Assembly (NCBI GenBank): GCA_900544685.1
Contig: UQWA01000012.1
Coordinates: 1-64,000 of the forward strand
Length of the DNA stretch: 64,000 bases
Origin: an uncultured Lachnospiraceae bacterium
GTDB taxonomy: Bacteria; Bacillota; Clostridia; Lachnospirales; Lachnospiraceae
Direction of reading: 5' to 3'
Under the pieces are notes generated by a model that was not told where the DNA came from, ran no database searches, and saw only the letters and a list, made by a program, of their open reading frames with translations. Each line of letters begins with the position of its first letter. The stretch's first letter is position 1. Positions 17,760-26,139 of the stretch are shown here, piece after piece. Made by a program: the position numbers and the translations under genes.

Positions 17760-19430
17760 CTACTCCATTTCCATCACGGCGCCTTCTGCCGCTGATTTTG
17801 TGATTTTTCTGTAAATGTTAAGGTAGCCATCCGGAAGTTGCTTTTCCACCGGTTTCCATAACGCTCTTCTTTTTTCCAGTTCCTCATCACTTACGTGGAG
17901 GGTGATCTTGCGATTCGGCACATCAATGGTTATCTCATCTCCATCTTCTACCAGTGCCAGATTGCCGCCTTCGTATGCCTCCGGTGAGATATGTCCCACA
18001 AAACAGCCTCTGTTTGATCCGGAGAATCTTCCGTCTGTGACAATCGTACAGCTGTCCGACAGATTCATACCTTCCAGACACTTCATCGGACGATACATCT
18101 CCGGCATTCCAGGTCCGCCCTTTGGACCTTCGTATCTCAGGACAATCATGGTATTTGGCTGTACCACTCCTGCCAGAATTGCTTCGCAGGCTTCCTGTTC
18201 GCTGTGATATACTTTGGCTTTTCCAGTTACAGTCATCAGATCTTCCGGGATCGCTGCCGGTTTTACAACTGCACCCAGAGGCGCCAGATTACCAGTCAGA
18301 ATTGCCACACCTCCATCTGGGTGGAATGGCTCTGCCACGGTGCGGATGACTTCCCGAAATGTGGAATGTTCTGTATGCTGAAGATTCTCTTTTACCGTCT
18401 TTCCGCTGGCCGTGATACAGTCTCCGTGAAGAAGCGGTTCCAGTTCTTTCATAACCGCAGGTACTCCGCCTGCTTCATAGAAGTCTACCATATCATATGG
18501 TGATGCAGGATATACGGAAGCAATCTGTGGAACAATTCTGCTGAAACGGTCAAATGCTTCCAGGGGAAGCTTTCCTAGTCCCGCTTCTTTATAGATGGCC
18601 TGAAGGTGCATGATTCCATTAGTAGAACCGCCCATAGCCATCAAAACCATAATTGCATTTTCAATTGCTTCTTTTGTGATAACCTGTCTGGCTGTAATTC
18701 CCTGTTTTACCAGTTCCATCACTGCCCGTCCGGTCTCATATGCCATCTGCTGGCGTTTTGCATAAACAGCAGGAATCACTGCACTGCCCGGGAGACTCAT
18801 ACCCATAGCTTCCGCCATACATCCCATGGTGTTTGCTGTTCCCAGCATTGCGCAGGATCCTGCACACGGTTCTGCAAGATTCTCGATCTTGCGGAATTCC
18901 TTTTCATCGATTTTCCCACGCTGTTTCCAGCCTACAGCCTCAGTCACAATATTTCCGTCATAATGTTTTCCTTTATAACAGGCCGGCATCATTGGTCCGC
19001 TGTTGCAGAATACTGCCGGAATATCCAGTCTGGCCGCTGCCATCAGAAGTCCCGGAACAATTTTGTCACAGGAGCCAAGTAAAACCAGTCCGTCAAAGCG
19101 GTGTGCCCGCACCATGCATTCCACCGAAGATGTAATCAGATCTCTGGAAGGAAGGATATAGCGCATACCTTCATGTCCTTCTGCGATTCCATCGCACGGA
19201 GCAATGTCTCCAAACGTCATTGCGGTTCCGCCTGCCGCCTCGATTCCTCTTTTTGCCTGCTCACACAGTTCATTGATATTGTAATGTCCGGGAGTTGCAT
19301 TGGTATAAGTATTTACAATCGCAATCAACGGTTTACCCAGCGCCTCATCGGTAAATCCCATAGCCTTGTACAATGCTCTTTTCAGCGCTCCCGTGTCTCC
19401 CTGAAGAAGACTGTTGTAATATTCGCTCAT
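17760..19430 (-). CDS. IlvD/Edd-family dehydratase, probably a sugar-acid dehydratase
   Basis: The 556-residue Fe-S enzyme removes water from a vicinal diol acid to give a 2-keto-3-deoxy acid. Probable cluster cysteines are C79 (IAPCDG), C121 (GSCDK) and C193 (PCAGSCAMLGTANTM). The early TPC motif of [2Fe-2S] dihydroxy-acid dehydratases is TPG here (residues 46-48). The C-terminal domain shows GPKGGPGMPEM and DGRFSGSNRG. Annotation as ilvD is possible, but lactonase and dehydrogenase neighbours and no other branched-chain genes favour an aldonic acid substrate such as arabonate, galactonate or gluconate. It sits 3 bp from both neighbouring genes in one operon. Confidence 0.85.
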   Translation of the reverse strand: MSEYYNSLLQGDTGALKRALYKAMGFTDEALGKPLIAIVNTYTNATPGHYNINELCEQAKRGIEAAGGTAMTFGDIAPCDGIAEGHEGMRYILPSRDLITSSVECMVRAHRFDGLVLLGSCDKIVPGLLMAAARLDIPAVFCNSGPMMPACYKGKHYDGNIVTEAVGWKQRGKIDEKEFRKIENLAEPCAGSCAMLGTANTMGCMAEAMGMSLPGSAVIPAVYAKRQQMAYETGRAVMELVKQGITARQVITKEAIENAIMVLMAMGGSTNGIMHLQAIYKEAGLGKLPLEAFDRFSRIVPQIASVYPASPYDMVDFYEAGGVPAVMKELEPLLHGDCITASGKTVKENLQHTEHSTFREVIRTVAEPFHPDGGVAILTGNLAPLGAVVKPAAIPEDLMTVTGKAKVYHSEQEACEAILAGVVQPNTMIVLRYEGPKGGPGMPEMYRPMKCLEGMNLSDSCTIVTDGRFSGSNRGCFVGHISPEAYEGGNLALVEDGDEITIDVPNRKITLHVSDEELEKRRALWKPVEKQLPDGYLNIYRKITKSAAEGAVMEME

Positions 19431-19433
19431 TAC

Positions 19434-20201
19434 TTAGTCCTCCACAAAATCATTGGCCGCCACCACCGGAAGGGTTGCACCGCCATCCATGACCAGTGTA
19501 GTTCCTGTAATGTAAGCAGCTTCCTCAGACGCCAGATACACCACGCCTTTTGCAATCTCTGTTGTCGTCGCAAATCTGCGAAACGGAAGTCTCTCTGCCG
19601 CTTTCAGGCGAATATCTCCCGGTTCCCATCCCACATCAGTATAACCAGGTGCAATCGCTGCCATACGGATACCATACAGAGATAATTCCATAGCTGCATT
19701 CTTGGTAAACTTGGAAATTGCCGCCTTATTCGGTGCATAAATGGTTGCTCTCGGCCAGCATCCATTGATCTGATTAGAAGAAAGATTGATAATCGTTCCT
19801 TTTACCTCCTGTTCAATCATCTTCTTTGCTGCAATCTGACTGCTGAAGTAAACCCCCTTCCAGTCAATAGCTGTCATCTGGTCAAACATTTCTTCCGTAG
19901 CATCCAGGAAATATGCTTCACTGCTGATCCCTGCATTATTTACCAGCACATCAACTACCTGGAATACTTCAAATATCTGACGGTACATTTCCCTGATATC
20001 AGCGACCTTTCCCATATCTGCATATACCGTCATCGTCTGCACACCAAACTTTTCCATTTCCCTGCACAGTTCTTCAGCTGCTGCTTTGTTGCTATGATAG
20101 TTCACGATGACATTGTATCCTGCCTCTGCCATGCAGTAAGCAATCTGTCTTCCAATTCCTTTTGCTGCACCTGTTACCAGTGCAGTCTTTCTAGTCTCCA
20201 T
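19434..20201 (-). CDS. Short-chain dehydrogenase/reductase, probably sugar 1-dehydrogenase
   Basis: The 255-residue Rossmann protein has the coenzyme motif TGAAKGIG (residues 10-17), NNAG (88-91), catalytic serine in NLSS (about 141), Y155 and K159 in YAPNK, and the C-terminal ITGTTLVMDGG typical of glucose 1-dehydrogenase-like members. The basic/polar NYHSNKA after strand 2 suggests NADP is possible. It follows the lactonase gene with an 11-bp overlap and precedes the dehydratase by 3 bp. In this setting it would oxidise an aldose to its lactone. The exact sugar is unknown. Confidence 0.85.
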   Translation of the reverse strand: METRKTALVTGAAKGIGRQIAYCMAEAGYNVIVNYHSNKAAAEELCREMEKFGVQTMTVYADMGKVADIREMYRQIFEVFQVVDVLVNNAGISSEAYFLDATEEMFDQMTAIDWKGVYFSSQIAAKKMIEQEVKGTIINLSSNQINGCWPRATIYAPNKAAISKFTKNAAMELSLYGIRMAAIAPGYTDVGWEPGDIRLKAAERLPFRRFATTTEIAKGVVYLASEEAAYITGTTLVMDGGATLPVVAANDFVED

Positions 20202-21033
20202 ATCTGTACACCTTGCCTCCTGTTACCTGCATCTCTTCTACATATAGTTCTCCGCCATTGTCCTCGTCATCTCTTGCTGTTGTAATATATAGCTGCTCTC
20301 CACTCTTCCCCCCAAAACAACAACAGCTGACATTGGCATCCGGAACCGGAATTCTCTTTAACACTTCTCCCGTGACCGGATCTGCGCAGACCACCTGATA
20401 TCCGCCCCACATGGCAATCCACAGATGTCCTTCGCTGTCTATACACATCCCGTCCGGTGATCCTTTTTCGTCCTTCAGATCAACCGCTGTCGCCCTCTCT
20501 GCAATTTGCCCATCCTCTGTGATCCGATAACAATCCACTTTATCGGTTACCGTATCCACATGATAGAACATCGTTTTCTCTGCGTTCCATGCCAGTCCGT
20601 TTGGAATCGTAAAACCGGAATATACGGTCTTGATCCGGTTTTTTTCAATGCAGAACAGTGTACCTGTATGAGGGGCGTGTTCGTCCTGCACCATAGCCAT
20701 ACTTCCCAGCCATAATTGCCCTTTCGGATCGCACTTTCCATCATTATAGCGAATACCATCTGGCAGGCAGCTTTCCATGACTTTTTCTGCCGTCTGTTTG
20801 TCAAAATCCACATGATATAATCCATCCGGAAGTGCCGCTACGAGAGTACCGTCCATTCTAAGCACAAGATCACTGACAAAATCTGTCATCTCCATTTCCC
20901 GAATTTTTTCACAATCCGGTCTAATACAGTATATTTTTCGGCATTCGATATCCACAAAATATAACCTGTCATTATACTCATCCCAGACACATCCTTCCAG
21001 CAATCGCCCATGAAGATTCGTCAATTTTTCCAT
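20191..21033 (-). CDS. SMP-30/gluconolactonase-family sugar lactonase
   Basis: The 280-residue six-bladed beta-propeller protein carries the expected metal-ligand motifs: E13 in LLEGCVWDE, RYNDGKCDPKGQLWLGSM, TIPNGLAWN and GSPDGMCIDSEGHLW. These enzymes hydrolyse aldonolactones to open aldonic acids using a divalent metal. As first gene of the operon it lies ahead of the dehydrogenase, dehydratase and aldolase genes, completing the chain sugar, lactone, acid, 2-keto-3-deoxy acid, cleavage. A promoter with a perfect -10 box lies just upstream. Confidence 0.9.
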   Translation of the reverse strand: MEKLTNLHGRLLEGCVWDEYNDRLYFVDIECRKIYCIRPDCEKIREMEMTDFVSDLVLRMDGTLVAALPDGLYHVDFDKQTAEKVMESCLPDGIRYNDGKCDPKGQLWLGSMAMVQDEHAPHTGTLFCIEKNRIKTVYSGFTIPNGLAWNAEKTMFYHVDTVTDKVDCYRITEDGQIAERATAVDLKDEKGSPDGMCIDSEGHLWIAMWGGYQVVCADPVTGEVLKRIPVPDANVSCCCFGGKSGEQLYITTARDDEDNGGELYVEEMQVTGGKVYRYGD

Positions 21034-21064
21034 TTTTTCATCTCCAAGCCATATATTTGTACCA

Positions 21065-21093
21065 ATTATACAATTATTCCCTCTGTATGACTA
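21065..21093 (-). promoter_or_regulatory. Putative promoter of the sugar-oxidation operon
   Basis: On the minus strand a perfect -10 box TATAAT (21070-21065) lies 17 bp downstream of a weak -35 TAGTCA (21093-21088). A start point near 21058 would give a leader of about 25 bases before the lactonase ATG. The weak -35 fits activator control by the AraC protein of the operon. Confidence 0.45.
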
Positions 21094-21169
21094 CTCTGAT
21101 TCGGAATAAAACATTTTCATTTTTATCCAAAACGGAACTTACATTTAACAATTATCACATTGGATTAAA

Positions 21170-21205
21170 AAAGGGGAGGCTGCTTATCAGCAACCTGCCC
21201 CCTGC
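21170..21205 (-). terminator. Rho-independent terminator of the hydrogenase/ABC operon
   Basis: On the minus strand a GC-rich stem (GCAGGTTGCT pairing with AGCAGCCTC-type bases, flanked by GGGG/CCCC) is followed by six T. It lies about 20-55 bp past the stop of the fused permease-ATPase gene. Confidence 0.8.
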
Positions 21206-21226
21206 TACATTGGCATATTTGATGCA

Positions 21227-22630
21227 TCATCGTCCCATCGCTTCCTTTTCTTTCTCCTCATGTGTAACAAACAATACCTGTTTCCCGATGCATTTTCTTC
21301 TTGTATACTCCATTACGATTTCCCTTGTGCTTTGATCCAGGCCGCGAAACGGCTCATCCAGGAACAATACGTCCCAGTCTGCGTAAAAAGCTCTCACCAG
21401 TGCCACTCTCTGCCGCATTCCAAAGGACAGTTCCTTTATCTTCTGATCTATGCATTCAGACAAACCGACTTTTTCCAATTCTGCCCGGATTCTCTCATAT
21501 TCCTGTCTTTCCGGTTCAAAAAGCTTTCTTTTCCTCACAATTCGAATATTGGTATAAACACTCAGCTCCTCACCAAATATCTGATCCTGGAAAACAGCAC
21601 TTTTCTTTCGTCCTTCCAGGCCGGCTATCCTTCCACTGTCCGGCACCTCCAGTCCCATGAGCAATCGAAGCAGCGTGGTTTTTCCGGATCCGGACGGAGC
21701 CATGAGACAGGTAATCTGTCCACACGGAAATGTTCGTGACAAATCCTGAATTACGTGATGATCCCCATAGCGTTTACTTAAATGCGTCAACACAATGTCC
21801 TGATTCAGCGCCTGCCTTTCTTCCGGAGCATTTTTTACCTCATCTGTTTTTCCTGACTCCGGTATCTGTATCTTTTTCAGCCGGTCTCCAGCCATATCCA
21901 GTATCCGTAGAAACAGCTTTTCAAACAGATAGCTCAACACCAGAATCATCGTCGTCCAAGCCAGCAGATCTGCTGTTTCCAGATAGATCTTTGCCTGATA
22001 CAGCTTCTCACCGATAGTTCCGCCTGAGATTCCGATTACTTCCGCTGCAGTTCCTGCTTTCCATGCCAGTCCGATTCCAAGGGCGCAGCCGGCCCTCACA
22101 TAAGGAAGAAGCTGGGGAATGGCAAGCCATCGTACCCTCACCCATTTGGGCAGTTCAAATACTTCTGCCAGCTCTGTCAGCTTCGGATCCATCTGCTGCA
22201 ATCCTTCCAGTACATTCGTATAAAGGATGGGAAATGTCATCAGAAATACAATGCCGACAGACAGATTTCCGGAAGACATCCACATTAACAGCAGGATAAT
22301 CACAGACGCTACCGGTGTGGATTTCATCACACAGACCATGGGATAGCACAGTTCTTCTACCTTTCTGTGACGGAAAGCCAGTACGGCCACACCACTTCCT
22401 GTCAGTGCCCCAAGCAAAAAGCCTCCCATGATTCTTTCTGTGGAATGTAGAACTGTGCTCCAGAATTCTACCTCCGGAAGCAACTGAATCAATCTTTTCC
22501 CTGCAACAACAGGAGATACCATCAGTATCTCCTGTCCAATCTGCATACTTACTATCTGCCATGCAAGCAGCCAGAATGCAACTGCCCACCAACGCATTTT
22601 ACTCTGCTTTTTTCTTTTATTCTGCATCAT
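21227..22630 (-). CDS. Fused ABC transporter permease-ATPase (TauT/NitT/SsuBC type)
   Basis: One 467-residue polypeptide joins two subunits. Residues about 10-245 form a SsuC/TauC-like permease with five to six helices and an EAA-type loop (LAEVFELPKWVRVRWLAIPQ). Residues about 278-467 form an ATPase with Walker A MAPSGSGKTTLLRLL, Q-loop VFQDQ, signature LSFGMRQRVALVRAF (FGM in place of GGQ) and Walker B VLFLDEPFRG. In most members these are separate proteins. It overlaps the binding-protein gene by 14 bp and shares an operon with the hydrogenase-like protein. The substrate is unknown; sulfonates, pyrimidine precursors and others are all possible. Confidence 0.88.
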   Translation of the reverse strand: MMQNKRKKQSKMRWWAVAFWLLAWQIVSMQIGQEILMVSPVVAGKRLIQLLPEVEFWSTVLHSTERIMGGFLLGALTGSGVAVLAFRHRKVEELCYPMVCVMKSTPVASVIILLLMWMSSGNLSVGIVFLMTFPILYTNVLEGLQQMDPKLTELAEVFELPKWVRVRWLAIPQLLPYVRAGCALGIGLAWKAGTAAEVIGISGGTIGEKLYQAKIYLETADLLAWTTMILVLSYLFEKLFLRILDMAGDRLKKIQIPESGKTDEVKNAPEERQALNQDIVLTHLSKRYGDHHVIQDLSRTFPCGQITCLMAPSGSGKTTLLRLLMGLEVPDSGRIAGLEGRKKSAVFQDQIFGEELSVYTNIRIVRKRKLFEPERQEYERIRAELEKVGLSECIDQKIKELSFGMRQRVALVRAFYADWDVLFLDEPFRGLDQSTREIVMEYTRRKCIGKQVLFVTHEEKEKEAMGR

Positions 22631-23618
22631 AATAGAATTCGTCTGCTGGAAGTGCTCCGCCTACCGCCTGTGGATTCTCCTGCTCCAGAACCGCCAGATA
22701 ACCGGAAAGTTTTTCTTTCATCTCATTCCCATCTATGCATACAATATTGCACTCTGGGAGTGCCTTTTTTGCTATTTCTTCCGGAACAATATCATAACCG
22801 CCAATGAGTCTGGCGGCCTCCTCTGTATTGCTATTCACAAAGGATACCGATTCCTCATAATGCTCCATGAAGTCTTTTAGAACCTCAGGATGTTCCTGCG
22901 CAAATTCTGTTCTCACTATTGTTACACCAGTTACCAGACTGCTGTTTCCGTTATTTTTTTCCTGAATTTTATCCCATTCGTCAGTCAGATCCAGTACCAC
23001 CTGTAATGATGAATTCTTACTCTGTGCAGTTGTTACAAATGGCTGTGGGAGCAATGCTATCTCATCCGGATGTTCTGTAAGGGCTGCTACACATTCTGTA
23101 TGCTCACTTTTCCATTCGATCTGCACATCTTCACCCGGTATCAGACCATTTTCTTTCAATATATAATTTAATGCATATTCTGGCGTCGCACCTTTTCCGC
23201 TGGCATAGATCGTTTTACCTTTCAGTTCTGAAATATCCTGAATCGTATCCCCATTTCCAACCAAATACAATACTCCTAATGTATTAATAGAAAGGACTTG
23301 TACCCCACCATCTGTTTTCTGATAAAGTACACTGGCCAGATTTGCCGGTACTGCAGCTATATCAACGGTTCCCTGTACAATTGCCGGAGATACTTCGTCT
23401 GGAGAAGCTGCAATCTGAAACTCATAATTTTCTTCCGTAATCTCTCCCTGATCGACTTCGTTCATGAATGAAACCATTCCCATTGCTGTCGGTCCTTTTA
23501 ATGCCATAACCGTCACAGAATCTTCTGCTAAAGCACCTGTTTCCATACACATAAGCATACTGCCAGCTGCCAGAACGGATAACATTCCATAATTTTTTAT
23601 TCTCTTTTTTCTGCCCAT
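22617..23618 (-). CDS. ABC transporter substrate-binding protein (NMT1/SsuA-like)
   Basis: Start 23618 is chosen because GAGGGG precedes it; the upstream in-frame GTG at 23630 overlaps the hydrogenase stop. The 333-residue protein has a signal peptide (MGRKKRIKNYGMLSVLAAGS, with cleavage likely after ALA near residue 31). A type 2 binding-protein fold follows (VTVMALKGPTAMGMVSFMNE, later GKTIYASGKGATPEYALNYI and TGVTIVRTEFAQEHPEVLKDF). Such proteins bind small acids, sulfonates, nitrate or thiamine precursors. SMLMC is not a convincing lipobox. It works with the fused permease-ATPase downstream. The ligand is unknown. Confidence 0.85.
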   Translation of the reverse strand: MGRKKRIKNYGMLSVLAAGSMLMCMETGALAEDSVTVMALKGPTAMGMVSFMNEVDQGEITEENYEFQIAASPDEVSPAIVQGTVDIAAVPANLASVLYQKTDGGVQVLSINTLGVLYLVGNGDTIQDISELKGKTIYASGKGATPEYALNYILKENGLIPGEDVQIEWKSEHTECVAALTEHPDEIALLPQPFVTTAQSKNSSLQVVLDLTDEWDKIQEKNNGNSSLVTGVTIVRTEFAQEHPEVLKDFMEHYEESVSFVNSNTEEAARLIGGYDIVPEEIAKKALPECNIVCIDGNEMKEKLSGYLAVLEQENPQAVGGALPADEFYYDAE

Positions 23619-23629
23619 TTTTCCCCTCA

Positions 23630-25174
23630 CTAATCCACCAGCTTCTCCAGTTCTTTCACATATTCTGTCTGACTGGATACTTTATGTCCTGCCGTTGCCG
23701 CATATTTATTTACCGCTGCCTGTGATTTCTTGATAGACTGCATGGTTCCGGCACCTGCCACGCATCCTCCAGGGCATGCCATGCCTTCCAGAAGATACCC
23801 GTTATATTTTCCGGCTTTCGCCATAGTCAGAAGCTTCCTGCATTCTTTCAGACCTTCTGCATTTGCCATTTTAATATCCATATCCGGATATTTCTCTCGG
23901 ATTACATTTTCTACTGCTTTCGCCACCCCACCGGATACTGCAAAATTACGGCCATCTGATGAGGCATCATTCACACCATTCGGATCTTCTTCCAATAATT
24001 CTACATTGATATTCTTCGCTGCAAAAATTCCTGTCATTTCTTCAAATGTCAATACAAAGTCTACTTCGCTCTTTACGGTTCTTCGCATAGCTTCCAGCTT
24101 TTTCGCCGCACATGGTCCTATAAATACCACTTTTGCATTTTTGTTTTGCTGTTTGATCAGTCTGGCTGTCAAGGTCATCGGCGTCAGTGCCATGGAGATA
24201 CAGTTCGCATAATCCGGAAACAGTTTTTTTGCCATCATAGACCATGCCGGGCAACAGGATGTTGCCATAAACGGAAGCTTTTCCGGTACTTCTTTCACAA
24301 AATCTTCCGCTTCCTGTGCTGCACACAGATCTGCTCCGATTGCCACTTCAAATACATCTGTAAATCCCAGTTCTCTCATAGCCGCTCTTAATTTACCCGG
24401 CGTCACTTTCGGTCCAAACTGACCTACAAATGCCGGAGCCAGTGCCGCATAAACCTGTTCTCCAGCCTGAATAGAACGAATAACCTGAAAAATCTGTGAC
24501 TTGTCCGCAATCGCACCAAAAGGACAATTCACCAGACATTGTCCGCAAGACACACATTTGTCGTAATCAATATCTGCTTTTCCATTCTTATCCGTATGAA
24601 TAGCATCCATTCCACAAGCTGCCGCACATGGTCGTTCCTGTACAATGATTGCATGATAAGAACAGACTTCGGCACATTTTCCGCATTTGATACATTTTTC
24701 CTGATCTATATAAGATCTTCCATTTGTACGATCCAGTTTGATTGCTTTTTTCGGACAGACTTCCACACATGGGTGTGCCAGACACCCCTGACAGCCATCT
24801 GTTACCCACACTCTTTTCTCATTGCAACCATTACATGCAAATTTGATGACATTAATCAACGGCGGCGTATAGTATGTCTCTGGTTTATCAGCCAGCTCGA
24901 CCTGATCCGAAATCGGTGCATGCTCTGTCGCATCACGATATGGCAGTCCCATAGCTAAACGCACACGTTCTCCGACAATTGCCCTCTCAAGAAAAACATC
25001 ACTTCGAAAACTGCCTGTCTCTCCCGGAATAATGTGATAAGGTATCTCTTCCACTGTTTTCTCTACAGAACAACCCGTATCATAAGCCATTTTTGCCACT
25101 TCCGTAAAAATAGCATGACGAATCTCCTGTATTCTTGTTTCTACTCCTCGCACTTTTTTTCCTCCTGTGCTCAT
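23630..25174 (-). CDS. [FeFe]-hydrogenase-like iron-sulfur protein
   Basis: ATG 25174 is preceded by AGGAGG with ideal spacing, giving 514 residues. Two or more 4Fe-4S motifs precede the catalytic domain: C128-C140, C161-x2-C164-x2-C167-x3-C171 and C207-x2-C210-x2-C213-x3-C217. The H-cluster motifs are complete: L1 TSCCPAW (C307, C308), L2 GPCAAKKLEA (C355) and L3 MACPGGC (C467, C471). No PAS or NuoE/NuoF domain is present, so it is neither a sensory HydS type nor an obvious bifurcating subunit. L2 with GPC rather than the usual MPC suggests a non-group-A lineage. It probably makes or consumes H2 with ferredoxin. It heads an operon with an ABC importer, an unexpected pairing. Confidence 0.88.
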   Translation of the reverse strand: MSTGGKKVRGVETRIQEIRHAIFTEVAKMAYDTGCSVEKTVEEIPYHIIPGETGSFRSDVFLERAIVGERVRLAMGLPYRDATEHAPISDQVELADKPETYYTPPLINVIKFACNGCNEKRVWVTDGCQGCLAHPCVEVCPKKAIKLDRTNGRSYIDQEKCIKCGKCAEVCSYHAIIVQERPCAAACGMDAIHTDKNGKADIDYDKCVSCGQCLVNCPFGAIADKSQIFQVIRSIQAGEQVYAALAPAFVGQFGPKVTPGKLRAAMRELGFTDVFEVAIGADLCAAQEAEDFVKEVPEKLPFMATSCCPAWSMMAKKLFPDYANCISMALTPMTLTARLIKQQNKNAKVVFIGPCAAKKLEAMRRTVKSEVDFVLTFEEMTGIFAAKNINVELLEEDPNGVNDASSDGRNFAVSGGVAKAVENVIREKYPDMDIKMANAEGLKECRKLLTMAKAGKYNGYLLEGMACPGGCVAGAGTMQSIKKSQAAVNKYAATAGHKVSSQTEYVKELEKLVD

Positions 25175-25283
25175 ATATTCCTCCTGATACCTTAAAATTC
25201 TTTTCCGCATATACTGCTGTTTAAGATTATTTCCCAAACACGAAATTATATTAACAAACTTCTATATAAAATTCCATATAAAA

Positions 25284-25316
25284 ATCCTGTGGAAACACTT
25301 CCGGCTGCCACAGGAT
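25284..25316 (-). terminator. Terminator of the metal-importer/methyltransferase operon
   Basis: A perfect 9-bp stem ATCCTGTGG / CCACAGGAT with a 15-nt loop is followed on the minus strand by TTTTATA. It lies 50 bp past the methyltransferase stop and before the hydrogenase gene. Confidence 0.78.
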
Positions 25317-25365
25317 CTTAAAATTCATCTGCAGGTGACGTAATCTACTACTGCAAATTTAGATT

Positions 25366-26139
25366 TTACTTCTCTCCTCCAATTAAAAACATTGGCATAA
25401 ATGCATCCATTTCCTGACTCAATTCATCCTGCATTTCATCAGGAGTTTTCATTACTTTCTTTAATTGCGGAATGGCAAATACTTTCCTCCATCCGTTATC
25501 CATGAGGTACTGTAAATCCCATCCCGGTCTGTTTTTGCTACTCATAAACAAATCTTTACTGACATTTTCAAATGTATCTCTCTTTCCATCATGGGAGAAA
25601 ATACCTCTTCCACATTTTTTTGTCAATTTTTCATTCAATATCTGAAATTGCTGCATTCTGTTTTCATCATATAAATGCAGATAATAATTCGCATCAAACA
25701 CCAGCATTCTTCCACCCGGTTTTAATATACGTTTCCATTCCTGATATGCTTTTGGGGGATCGCTTAATGTCCAGGTAATGTTGCGGCTAATTATCATATC
25801 AAATGAATTATCTTCAAACATTGTCTCCTGACAATTCATAACAAACAATTCTGCATCCACTCCGGCTGCTGCTACGTTCTCTTTTGCAGCCTTGATCATA
25901 TTTTCTGTCAGGTCAATCCCAATAACATGATGCCCTAATTCACCTAGTACAACCGGGAAATAACCCGGTCCTGTTCCACAATCCAAAATCTTCATCGCAC
26001 CGCTCATCGGAGCATAAGATAATATCACATCTGACCACGCTTTTTTCTGTTGCTCTTCTTTTAAGAGTTCTTCTTTAATCTGTTCATCATATATCTGGGC
26101 ATCTCCTTCCCAGATATTCTTTATCTGACTGTTAAACAT
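25366..26139 (-). CDS. Class I SAM-dependent methyltransferase
   Basis: The 257-residue protein has the SAM-binding motif I ILDCGTGPGYFPVVLGELG, acidic motif GIDLTENMI and post-motif DMIISRNITWTLSDPPKAYQEW, matching the Methyltransf_11/UbiE-like fold. The target is unknown. It starts directly after the stop of the importer ATPase gene, so it is the fourth gene of a binding protein-permease-ATPase operon. This suggests that it modifies the imported ligand (a metal chelate, corrinoid or siderophore-like molecule) or takes part in making it. That link is inference from gene order. Confidence 0.85.
   Translation of the reverse strand: MFNSQIKNIWEGDAQIYDEQIKEELLKEEQQKKAWSDVILSYAPMSGAMKILDCGTGPGYFPVVLGELGHHVIGIDLTENMIKAAKENVAAAGVDAELFVMNCQETMFEDNSFDMIISRNITWTLSDPPKAYQEWKRILKPGGRMLVFDANYYLHLYDENRMQQFQILNEKLTKKCGRGIFSHDGKRDTFENVSKDLFMSSKNRPGWDLQYLMDNGWRKVFAIPQLKKVMKTPDEMQDELSQEMDAFMPMFLIGGEK

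Noticed and set aside
17760..19430. ilvD (branched-chain amino acid synthesis) as the name
   Set aside because: Neighbours are sugar dehydrogenase, lactonase and aldolase genes with no ilv or leu genes, so the housekeeping name was not used.
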